Origin: Pigoraptor vietnamica
Taxonomy: Eukaryota > Opisthokonta > Filasterea
Length of the DNA stretch: 23,636 bases
NCBI GenBank assembly: GCA_943704525.1
Contig: CALSCQ010001254.1
Location: forward strand, 1 to 23,636
Reading direction: 5' to 3'
The stretch's first letter is position 1; each line of letters opens with the position of its first letter. Below are positions 9,937-19,121 of the stretch, piece by piece. The notes under the pieces are model-generated. The model ran no database searches, was not told the DNA's origin, and saw only the letters and a program-made list of their open reading frames with translations. Both the position numbers and the translations under genes were made by a program.

Positions 9937-9948
9937 GGCCCTTATATA
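9937..9948 (-). promoter_or_regulatory. TATA box of SARAF (TATATAAGGGCC)
   Basis: On the minus strand the sequence TATATAAGGGCC sits 56 bases before the SARAF ATG, a sensible distance for a TATA box plus a short leader. The same 12 bases recur at 22839-22850. Further upstream are CACGTG at 10063 and GTAAC/GTTAC words at 10038-10094. Confidence 0.7.
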
Positions 9949-10321
9949 TGTGCAGAATGCATGCAAAGCGTTTTTCTGAACTACGAGATTTCTCGTTCCT
10001 TAGGGACCTCACACTCCGAGTTTTTGTATGACTCACATGTTACCGCCACGTCAGTGGTAGGTCACGTGGCACTAACGTAACACTGTTACAATGGGTACGC
10101 TCTGTTGCTGCCTCGTGTGACCTGTAAAGTAGCGCATCACTCTAGCCCTTTCCTTACGCTTGATGCAACGTTCATACGGCACTCTGGACCGGCCCGTTTT
10201 GGCAGCAACTGGCCTACGCCTCTGCCTACACGGCGTCAAGTTCAGTCGCAACTGGCGGGCTCGGGTTCAGGCCTCGTCAGTCGCCTGTGCTTGCCACAGT
10301 AGCCATGGTGCCGTTAGGACA
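9949..10321. other. Upstream region of SARAF
   Basis: No convincing gene. It holds the SARAF promoter candidates (CACGTG at 10063-10068, GTTAC at 10038 and 10088, GTAAC at 10075). Here the sequence style changes from CA-rich to a mix with repeated GTCAGT, CCAGTG and ACTGGC words. A 65-codon plus-strand frame at 10105-10302 looks random. Confidence 0.5.
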
Positions 10322-11118
10322 TCACAGTAGAAGCGGCCGGAAAAGACTGTGTGTCAGTGCCCAGTGCCAGCTTTCATTGCGGAGTCTGCACACCGTGAAT
10401 TGGCCGGCTGGGTGTGGCGGTATGCGAGACCTCGAACCCCGACTCGGTGTGTGCCAAGGTAGCCACACGCACCGAATGCGACGTTTGTGGCACTGAGATG
10501 CGCACGCCGACGGCCGCGGCCCCGTCACCATCTGCGTTGCTGTTTCAGTTCCGAACGCCGTGGTCAGTCCCGCCCGGCTTCCCACTGCTGCACTTTCCGA
10601 GTCAGTCTTGCGTGTGGGCTCGCCGGACGGCAGAAGAAAATCTGCGTATGAGATTTCGTTAGAAACGCGTCATACGTGGATTACGGCGCCGCACACTTAC
10701 AAACCACAATTGGAAGGTGCCGGGGACAGTGAAACGGCTTACGGAGGTGTGAACTTACCCATTAGTTTCAAATCCGACTCGTCATTCGAACAGATGCTCA
10801 AACGCCGCCGTCAGGGACGTCCACCGCGCTCGCACACACATCCGCCGAACTCGCGCACACGCTCACGCACGAGTCATTGAACGTGTGTCGACGATAAAGA
10901 GGTCGGATGTGAGAAGACATGTCGAGACACATCGTGAGGTCGTCCTCGCTTGCCCACAGGGACGCCGTAGTGGCCGCGTGTGCGCTTTGCGTCAGGCGCA
11001 CGTCGCGTGTTTGCGGGTGTGGCGACGGCATCGGGGACACGTCGCTGCGGGAAGACTTGAGCTCGACATCCACTGAAAGGCCGAGGGCGGTGTTGAGGCG
11101 CCGCATTGGGACAGCCAT
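10322..11118 (-). CDS. Hypothetical Ser/Thr-rich protein, three exons, 3' end uncertain
   Basis: Not recognised. ATG at 11118 in a good context (TCCACCATGG). Exon 1 is 10871-11118, exon 2 is 10759-10796 and exon 3 starts at 10641. Junctions are GT-AG, intron 2 has a strong GTAAGT donor, and phases 2 and 1 match. Joined text reads through HTFNDSICSNDESDLKLMDFL and then PSGEPTRKTDSES. The product looks largely disordered and acidic/Ser-rich (SLWASEDDLTMCLDMSS), with no membrane segment. Exon 3 stays open to a stop at 10322, but its last 60 residues are Arg/Pro-rich and less protein-like, so it may instead end at a GTGACG donor near 10519. It lies between SARAF and the Q-salvage gene on the same strand. 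The open frame also extends upstream of the ATG, so the start could be earlier. Confidence 0.42.
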
Positions 11119-11585
11119 GGTGGACGAGGCGAGCGAGCGGGAGGGGGAAAGCCGGCACTTGGGTCGTTGGTGGCTGTTGCTGCGTCGGTGAATTAGGGAC
11201 GATGCTCTGCTTGCGACTGACACAACTCGATGAAGCACTGAGGGGACCTGGACGATGAGCCGGCAGTCGGAGTGCTCGCTGGCGCTGGGGCCGGTACACA
11301 CAATAAAGCGAGATGCGAGTGAAAGGAGGGGGAGGGGGAAGGGGGGGGAGGAGGACAGAGGATAGGGGGAGGGTCCCTCTGTCGCGTCAATTGAGTGACT
11401 TTTTCCCACGTCAGTGGCTGCGCGTGCAGTCACGTCCGTTTGGACACTCGCACCTTATTTGGTCAATGCGCCTGTGCCGCAGTGGGTAACCACGTCAGTC
11501 GCCCACTGGTCTGGACAATCCGGACTTCCAAGTCAGTGCGTTGCAAAATGCTAGTGCGGTAACAACTCGTGTTATTCCGTGTTGT
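11119..11585. other. Intergenic region downstream of the Q-salvage gene
   Basis: Contains G-rich runs at about 11325-11370 (GGAGGGGGAAGGGGGGGGAGGAGG), read as C/T-rich on the coding strand, and repeated TCAGT words at 11411, 11496 and 11531. An AATAAA at 11303 is on the plus strand, where no gene is evident. I see no further gene. Confidence 0.5.
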
Positions 11586-13948
11586 TCACACTGCCGTCGA
11601 GTGCTTCCCCACGACATGCCGCTTCACAGCGCTGTGCGGCGCCTCCTTTGCGAGTTGATGGAGGTAAGCGTCCAGGTCACGCGTCGTGACGGCAAACGGG
11701 AGGGAAGACGCCCTCCGCACAATCTCGTCACAAGCGATGACGCACGCGGCACGGAGGTTCGCGTCGTAGTCGCGCGGAGTGTCCGACGACGGTGCCTTGA
11801 GGGTCGAAATGTCCTGTCCATCTGCGTTCATAACGATGTCTTCTTTAAAAGAGGCGCAAGCAATGAAACACTTGCGTTTTCAGAAGCAGCATAGTGATGT
11901 ATGCACACGCACGCACACGCACGCAAAACGTACGCACAACACGCGCATTCACAGACGCACAGGCACACAGGAAAACCAGCGCCACCCACCTTGGATGGCG
12001 TCCTGCAACCACTCTTCAACGTGCAGAATGTTCAGCGAGCGCAGCACAGCGGGAAGGGACGTTCCCCCAAACACCGTCAAGGCGTCAACGTCGGAGAACA
12101 AAAGCTGCGTCGTCGCGCACGGTGTTGTGTGAGTCCGTGATCAATCTGCCTCTGCATGCATGCTCCAACACCCACGCACTAGTTGTCGCACGCACAAACC
12201 CATGCAGCTGCACCCAATCATATAAGGGGAAGAAACAACCGACTACAAGGCCTCAGATGCAAGCTCCAAATGGAAAAAAAAATTAGCGACGGAAAGTTAC
12301 CTCAGGCGATGACGGTCCGACGCGCTTATGGAGTTCGCTCACGAGGCGCTGAACTTTTGAGTGCAATGGGACGGCTGCGAAAATCGGTCAGTCGGTCAGA
12401 AAACGACTCGATTAACAGAGGGCGAGTCCAACAGAGGAGCTCTGAATGTAAGAAGGGGTTGTTACGCATCGCAACAGCGAAAGTCTGCGGGGAAAATTAT
12501 GCGACCGACGCACACACGCGCGCGCAATTTTGCCACACAAAGGCATCCGTTTACGCACCCTTTCCGTCCCACTCGGGCGCGTCGCTGAACGCGGGAAAAA
12601 GTCCCGCCAACCGCTCGACCACGCTCTCCGCAGGGCCCTTTCCCTCCGTTGTGCCGCGACGCACCGCCTCGACCACAAACTGGCTCATGCGCTGATATCC
12701 GTGCGAGTGGAGGAGCTCGGCTGTCGACTGGAGCACGTGGAGTATCGCCTCCGCAAATGGCTGCACGCAGGACATTGCGCGAGTGAGGAGTGAGACGCAC
12801 GCGCAAGAGAGGGACAAGGGAAGGCGGCCGCAGTCCAGAGCCCGGTCAATCTGTTGCCAATGCGTCCAAAGACGCACGCACGCGGGCACACCACAGCCAG
12901 ACAGAGACAAACACTAATAGACGCACGCACACACGCACACACACACACACACATGCACGCACGCACGCACGCACGGAATGCACTTGTGCTCTGCGCTCGC
13001 ATTCCCACCCTCAACGGACCGGGGACTTCGAGCGTGACGCCTGGCATGGGCTCTGTGGCTGTTGTGAGCGGAATGTTGAAGTGGGACGCAATGTCGCCGA
13101 TCGTAAGGCTGCGAATGTACGCCGTGTCCAGCTTGCCGCCGCTTATGTGCATGCTGAGCATCCCGAAGAGGACTGCCTCCGCTGGACCCTGTGGGCGCAT
13201 TGGAGGGCATGAACAACAGAGCACGTGCGAAAGGATAACGGACGTGCAACCGTCCAGACACACGCCTTTTACACATCTCCCCCTAACCCCCTCCCGCCCT
13301 CCTCCTGCTTCGCGCGCACACGCATACATAGCCGCACACGCCAACTCTTATTACACACTACAAACACATGCAGCTGCACACGCTTTTCACACTTGGGGTC
13401 TACATACAGACCACAGACTCAACACTCACTCCTCCACTGGTCACATACACTGACACACAGACTGGTCACACACACACTTATCAACCACCATACATGCAAA
13501 CCCCAGTACGTATATCCACCGTCCTATGAGTGCGGTCGCCCACCCGTCCCATGAGCCTGTGCACGTCCTCTCGGTACGTTGAGCCAAAACTGATGAGTGA
13601 CGCAATCGCAATGAAGTTAATCTCCGCATCCACGTTCGGAAAGCGCAGCGGCAGTTTCGTTGTCGTCGAGGCAGCCTCAAAGTCACTCCGGGGGAGCGAA
13701 GCGACGAATGCGCCTATGGCGTCCGCGTTCACCTTACATGGCACAGGATTAAAGCGCACATTAATTTCGATGTTCGTAATAACCACAGGCAATGTGTTGC
13801 AGTTCGGGGTTGTTGTCAGTGTCACGTGCACTGTATGACGAACTGTTATAAGGGAGCTTACCTTCACGGCCGAGTGGGGCGAATCGACCACGCGCGCACA
13901 TGACTCGCGAATGCGCTCGAAAAGCGTCAGCGGAAGCGTGCTGGGCAT
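11586..13948 (-). CDS. QNG1: Queuosine-salvage protein (DUF2419 / QNG1 family)
   Basis: Member of the Q-salvage family (Pfam Q_salvage), whose characterised members release queuine from queuosine nucleotides for tRNA modification. Exons in order are 13862-13948, 13544-13732, 13009-13188, 12559-12760, 12301-12374, 11990-12104 and 11586-11821; every junction is GT-AG, phases match, and 360 residues result. Family landmarks in order are RIRESCARVVDSP near the start, LPLRFPNVDAEINFIAIASL with FGSTYREDVH, LTIGDIASHFNIPL, PMPGVTLEVPGPLRPFAEAI, LFPAFSDAPEWDGK, then LTVFGGTSLPAVLRSL and LRAACVIACDEIV. It is closest in style to the longer fungal/protist branch rather than human C9orf64. The FADYR-type motif of human QNG1 is replaced by FGGTS and the C-terminus is divergent, so the same activity is not assured. 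An in-frame ATG at 13993 is possible but less family-like. Confidence 0.83.
12921..12974. repeat. (CA)n / (CACG)n tract in a Q-salvage intron
   Basis: CACGCA units followed by a CA run and five GCAC units, inside the third intron of the Q-salvage gene; GT/GTGC-rich in the sense direction. Confidence 0.85.
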
Positions 13949-14761
13949 GGTGTCAGGTGTTGGCCGTGCACGTTGTGCAATCGCGTGTCTCACTGTCAGT
14001 CACGCGATGATTGCGAAATGCTACAAGTAAAACGACAAAACAAAGCGGGAAATGTCCTACAGTATTTTTTTTTTAAAAAAAAGTGATAATGTGCGCCGTC
14101 TGTGAGTCACGCCGTCGGGTGAAGTTTCTAGCCGTCCGGCGACGATGTGACGTAATCCCCACTGTACGTTGCTTGGTTATTAACAGTACCCAAGCGACAA
14201 CGGGTATAAACAGTACCCGAGCGACAACTCGGCCGCCGGGTGAGGCCCGGTGATGCCGAGAACGTTCAGAACTGGCTCTCGCATCGGGCAGGCATTACCG
14301 ACATTCCACGGGACAGGTACTCATGCAGTGTAAGCCGCTCAGGTGCCAGCGAATGCGCCGCGGTAGCAACCGGCACTCCTGACCGGTTGACTTCAGCGGA
14401 TCTCCCGGCCAGCCCCCACTGACTGACGGCACCCCAGTTTTTGACGCCGGCGGGCCGCAAATCACGGGCGCCAACTGGAGCCCAACGGCCGGCTTGGGCA
14501 GGCGCCGGCAGTTGGCGGTGCGCGGCTATAGCTGAACACCACCGGCATGCGCTAGCACGAACAATGAAATAGGGCTCGGCATGGTGTTTCCAGCCGCCGA
14601 GGAGCCCAGTGGCCGGCCCGAACCGGACGGCCGACTGGCCCACAATAAATTATTGCAGTCAGACTGACGTGTTCCTACTGTAACCTGTTATGTGGAGTGA
14701 GCGTTCGTGGAATGTATTTGAGTGCTGAAAGTATTGTACCGAGGCAGGTTGATCGTCAAAG
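13949..14761. other. Region between the Q-salvage gene and the secreted-protein gene
   Basis: Upstream of the Q-salvage start and downstream of the secreted-protein stop. It holds a T10/A9 block at about 14064-14082, a pair of 20-base direct repeats (14182-14228), and from 14230 a GC-rich stretch with many CCGGC words (ACCGGC, GCCGGCG, GGCCGGC). No tRNA-like structure and no convincing reading frame were found. Confidence 0.5.
14182..14228. repeat. Two 20-bp direct repeats, 27-bp period
   Basis: AACAGTACCCAAGCGACAAC at 14182-14201 recurs as AACAGTACCCGAGCGACAAC at 14209-14228, one mismatch, separated by a short GGGTATA spacer. It lies about 235 bases upstream of the Q-salvage ATG and could be a duplicated protein-binding site. 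Confidence 0.7.
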
Positions 14762-17379
14762 CTAAGTGCCCGCACCGGCAGACCCGCGTTTTCGGCCTCC
14801 AGTCGCACTGTCAATCTTCAACGGATCAATGCGGCCCTCCTTCAGCTGGTGATGGACAGCCACCATCGCGTAGAAAACATACTTATTCTGAGCGTCGATG
14901 AGGTCCTGCTGAAGGGAATGGATGCGACCCACAGAATGGATGTCTGCAAAGGCGCACGGGCGGAACAGGCGTGTAAGGGACCGGAGTTGATTTAAATTAG
15001 TGCCGGTAACATCGAACTCTGATTCTGACAAGGCGTCAGTCAGCCGCGTGACTGGACAATCGTTAGCAACCTAGCGGGCTCATTTCCCACGACGGGCGGG
15101 TAAGTTTACGAATGTTGTGCGATTTGCAGTCAGTGCCGACTCGTCTGCCAGCCCCGGCGAGGTCCCCATAACTATACTCAACCAGCCAGCAAACAATGCA
15201 TAATAGGCCGAACTCGGCTGTCAATCCCATCGCGATTGAACATCTGTTAGTGCCGTGCATGTGCATACCTTTGACTGTCAGGCCGTTAAGAGTAGTACTC
15301 GCCAGTTCCTTAACAGCTTCGCAAGATAGCTCCTCTTCCACCGTCCGCGACCAAGCCGCAATGTGCGTCGCAACCACTGTTGACTGTAAAAGGAACTGGT
15401 CCCACATAAAATCGTGCATAAATCTGCGGATATCCGTTGTAATAAATTAAAGCCGGAACGTATTAACAGAAGTTAGATTGCGTGTCGCGAACATGACGAT
15501 CACTCTGTCACTCGGTCGATCTGACTCAGCAGGCGGCTCCTGTCAGCCCTTACCGGCATTTCTTGAAGTTGTAAGTGCGCTCATTCATCAGACCGTATCC
15601 AGTAATTAAATGCGGCAGACAGCGTAGTGCGCTCGCCCGGAGAGAAAACATATCGCCGACAACCATAGCGAGGCTATTCAACGTGACACTCGCGTACTCT
15701 CCAAAGACGCTCATCTGACACTGCGGTCGCACGGTTGGATCAGTTCCAATGGAGTTATGGCTCACAAATATCGGCAGCCGGTCAGTCCGTCGGGCGGTTG
15801 AACCGGCAAAACGGCCTCAGTAAATAATGTCAGTAAGAGGTCGCCATTTGGGAGGGGGAACGAGTGATCATCGCATCCCTTAGCAGTCTGCCGGAGCCGC
15901 TGCGAGCATTGCCAATAAAGTGGAATTCCTTACCTTGAACTGCCAGACGTTCGTGACAATCTGCGCCGAGAGTCAAGTCACAAAATCCGTCATTGACAAG
16001 CAGTCCGATAACCGGCTTGCTGTTTCTGTTATACGGTCACTGCCAACAGAAGTCGTGGCGGCCGCCCCGTCACAGTGTGCACACACAATGCGCACCTTGT
16101 CCACCAGCGTGTTGGCTTCAATGCGCAAGGCATTCGCAAATTCAGTGAGTGCTTGGCTGACCTTCGTCACAGTTTCTTCGATCCATGTCTTCAATGCCTG
16201 CCGAAGCATAGGATTGGCAGCCGGTCAAAGTTATCTAGTATACATTAGCCGATATTATGCAGCAAAAACACAACCCGGTAGCTTTGTGACCTATTGGCAG
16301 TACGGTCCGTGTGCTGATTAATACACTGGCCAAGCTGCCCACCTTAATTTGCCGGTCAATCTCCTGCAATGTCTTTTTTGCCTTGTTGGTAACCATCTCG
16401 CTTATCTCCTTCACCCATTTGTCCACCTGCAGCGTTGACAGTAACGCAGGTTGCAATGCAAGTTATCAACTGAAAATGATAATGCCGCTTGACTGACTAA
16501 ATTTTCGTCGGATTTTAGAAGCCGGACACTCGGCTGTCTCGGCTCATTCAGTGTCAGGGCGAGTGAGTCGGCATAGCCGGCGTGGCGTTTGTACTGAGTA
16601 CACGTCAGGATTACAACCAACTACACACGCACTATAACTTTCTTCACGGTTGCCAATGGCAATTAACTGAAGCCCATCTGTCAATCACAGCATCAGGCGA
16701 GTCACACGGCACGACGTACCCGACTCGCGACATCGGGAATCAGCTCGTCCTTCAACTTCTTAATGCTATCGCCAACCACTTCTTTGAGCATGTTCTTCGC
16801 CTCTGCCGACGCTTGTCGCATGACTTTAGCAATCGACTCCATAAAGCCTGTCAAATGTGAATGCATGATTGCCTCTGTGTCAATTTGCGGTAATCAAAAG
16901 GACTTATACGCGAAATGCTAGACAAGTCTTATTAATAGCCGATACAGGATTGTACAACATTACTATCTCGACACGGCCTACTGCAGATCTAGACGGACAG
17001 AGGACGCCACAATCACAGTTAATAGTGTCTGAGTGACAGCGAGGCCGATTGACCAGTCCGGGCCGGGCCGGGCACTGACATTGACCCGGCCGCGGCCGCG
17101 CAAAAAAAAAAAAAAGCCAGTCTGCGACCCGGCCTTCCCGGCCATGCGGCACACATTAACCGTTCGGTACTCGCCTTCCATCTTTCGATCAATAAGGTTT
17201 CCTACCGCTCGGGAAGGATTCGATAACCACTCCGGAATTAGGGGTAGCGGGAACCCCATAACAGCGGTTACCACTGCATCCAGTTCATGTGCATGCTTCT
17301 CAACCGCACGACTCAGATCTGCATCGCAGCCCGGCAGTGAGGCGATGGCACAAAGCACGAGCACAACGCCGAAGACCAT
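14762..17379 (-). CDS. Unrecognised secreted helix-rich protein, nine exons
   Basis: No family recognised. Exons in order are 17171-17379, 16964-16980, 16720-16847, 16343-16426, 16096-16197, 15934-15960, 15554-15720, 15269-15423 and 14762-15024; with these the frame closes at 383 residues. The N-terminus MVFGVVLVLCAIASLPGC is a signal peptide. Exons 3-5 are regular amphipathic helix (KVMRQASAEAKNMLKEVV, WVKEISEMVTNKAKK, WIEETVTKVSQALTEF). Later exons carry scattered cysteines (CQMSVFGEY, KKCR, ELSCEAVKEL, LFRPCAF), and the tail is basic (GGRKRGSAG). No later membrane segment was seen, so export to the outside or the ER/vacuolar lumen is likely. Two microexons of 17 and 27 bases are needed; the 17-base one is the weakest part and was placed because exons 1 and 3 are otherwise out of phase. 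An ATG at 17514 would add 45 residues before the signal peptide. It is divergent from the membrane-protein gene at 18148. Confidence 0.6.
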
Positions 17380-18147
17380 TCGCAATGCATCATTGCTTCC
17401 GCTTCCGCTGCGAGGACTCGGCACTGGACGGTGTACCGGCAGCTCCTGAGCGCCAGCGGCAGCCGTACGTATACCGTGCCGACTGGCGACGGATCCGGCC
17501 TTCGCCTGGACCATTGCTGCCAGTGCAGTGTCCTCAACTCAGCTCAGACTGTCAGCTGCTCGTAAGTTGCCAGTCATGAACAAGATCTTATGGGTTCATC
17601 TGATTGAGTCGGCCTTTGAGTATTAATACCTTTCCGTCAAGTGAACGCCGGTCGGACGCAGCCACCGCTGGCATGACAGAGCCAGTTAGTTCGCGTTATC
17701 ACGATAATTCGTTATCACTCGCGGTCGCCGAGGACATCAGTTGTTATCGATTGGCGTGGCCGCCGGCCTGCTCAGCCCGGCCAAACAGCCGTACTGTGCT
17801 TGGCTATGACTTGTTATCGACTCTAGTCGGCTTCAACACGCCGGCGGACAGTTATCATCAAGCACTATAATTTTATATATACTCGTAAATTATCCCGCCC
17901 TTTATCCGCCATTTTGTTATCAGCCGCCGTTATCAGTTATCCGACGCCCTGATGGACCGGCGGATCGTGGACATGGCACCGCAGCAAGCCATTGCGCCGC
18001 CGGCTATAAGTGTGCGCACTGCCCGTCCGTCACTTGCGGCGTCTGACCGAATCAGCCGCGCCCCCATCGAGTATCCCCGGCCGGCCCGAACCGGGACACC
18101 GAGCTGCCTGAGCCGGACCGCACCGAGCGCCTGAGGCGACGCCAGAA
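17380..18147. promoter_or_regulatory. Divergent promoter region with eight GTTATC sites
   Basis: Interval between two head-to-head genes. GTTATC occurs at 17695, 17711, 17743, 17813, 17851, 17916, 17930 and 17936, all in the same orientation; the complement GATAAC contains the GATA core recognised by GATA zinc-finger factors and by some MYB proteins. TTATC occurs twice more at 17890-17906. An AT-rich patch (TATAATTTTATATATAC) at 17866-17882 could be a TATA region, though it lies about 265 bases from the plus-strand ATG. Which of the two genes it controls is unknown. Confidence 0.6.
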
Positions 18148-19121
18148 ATGCCGTCACTGACAGAGAACTCGGCAGCAATTCTCTTCATCACGGCGATTGC
18201 CGCTTCCGTTTTGAGTTTCATTGCTTCGTTATCCTATGCGTCGTCGCAGAATGCGGCGCAGCTTCATCTCGTCGACACCCAAAACGCTGTTGTGGACAAC
18301 TTTGCAGGAAGTGAGTCATTACTTAATATTGTGCCCGTCTCGGTAGCCGCGGACTGGCAATCGTTGGTCGGCTGCCAATCGGACCATATGATTCAGGCCC
18401 GGACTCAAATATTGTCCGCTTGGATTGCGCAGTGAACGAAAAGTTCCAACGCCTAGCCCAGCTGCAAGGTCGGTATGGCAAGTAACCGGGCTGTCGGCCC
18501 CGGTTCATGTCAATCCGAGAGTCTGTCGGCACTCGTCCCACTCGATGTCCGCCAAAATCCGACTGAATGATGACGGCCGGATGGGCCACTGCTGTCTCAG
18601 CCTACTGAGGCACTATGCACACGGTGTCCCTCATATAGTGCTGCGCTCTGTGACTGACTTACAAGTGCCACACTTACGCCGATGTGGTTGCAATCGCCCG
18701 AGTCGTGTTCGTCCGTCTCCTGTGCCGGCATTGAGCTTACGTGGGTCTTCTTCGTGCAGTGGACGTCGGCAATCTGACAACGACCACTAGCGATCTGAAA
18801 CGGCAAGTCACCGACTTTGCTAAGGAAGTGGAGGCACTGAAACAGCTTCTCTCGTCTGGCGCGAGTCTTGACGTCCATGTCATCAATCAGGACACTTTTG
18901 CCAACGGTAACACAGTCTCGACAACGGGCAACGTGATAGTGGCGTGTCCTGCGGGATGGCGAGTTGTCGCCTGCGCGACCGAGCCGGACACTAAAGCGGT
19001 TTCCGGAGCCGGACGGCGTTACGCAGTTCCAGACTCCCAGGGGGAGAAATGCCGCTGCTATGACGCCCACTTTACACGCTGTTTCGCAACGTGTGTTCGT
19101 TTCCGGCAAGCCGGCGCGTGA
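18148..19121 (+). CDS. Unrecognised single-pass membrane protein with Cys-rich C-terminus
   Basis: Three exons, 18148-18310, 18433-18468 and 18760-19121, with GT-AG introns and matching phases, give 186 residues. Residues about 10-31 (AAILFITAIAASVLSFIASL) form a membrane segment after a short N-terminus, giving a type II anchor or signal peptide. Residues about 55-100 are a coiled-coil-like stalk with heptad hydrophobics (NEKFQRLAQLQ, LKRQVTDFAKEVEALKQLL). The C-terminal 70 residues form a compact domain with cysteines in the order CPAGWRVVAC, then CRCYDAHFTRCFATC, suggesting three disulphides. The architecture resembles surface or lumenal stalked adhesins, but I recognise no named domain. 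An AATAAA at 19238-19243 lies 117 bases after the stop. It is divergent from the secreted-protein gene and shares its GTTATC-rich promoter interval. Confidence 0.62.

Noticed and set aside
10440-10470. GGGGTTCGAGGTC on the minus strand, resembling a tRNA B box
   Set aside because: The only A-box-like word is 29 bases upstream, too close for a tRNA, and no acceptor stem pairs.
10414-10662. Plus-strand frame with CxxC pairs (ECDVCG) that briefly suggested a RanBP2-type zinc finger
   Set aside because: The partner cysteines could not be joined in frame by any GT-AG pair, and the minus-strand model across the same region fits better.
10560-10880. 106-codon plus-strand ORF with protein-like text
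   Set aside because: It overlaps exons 2 and 3 of the minus-strand model, which has matched splice phases and a strong donor; two antisense genes are less likely.
16978-17514. Uninterrupted 178-codon minus-strand frame as a single exon of the secreted protein
   Set aside because: Past 17171 it becomes poly-Phe and Arg/Gly/Pro text from a T13 run and CCGG repeats, typical of intron; a donor at 17170 is available.
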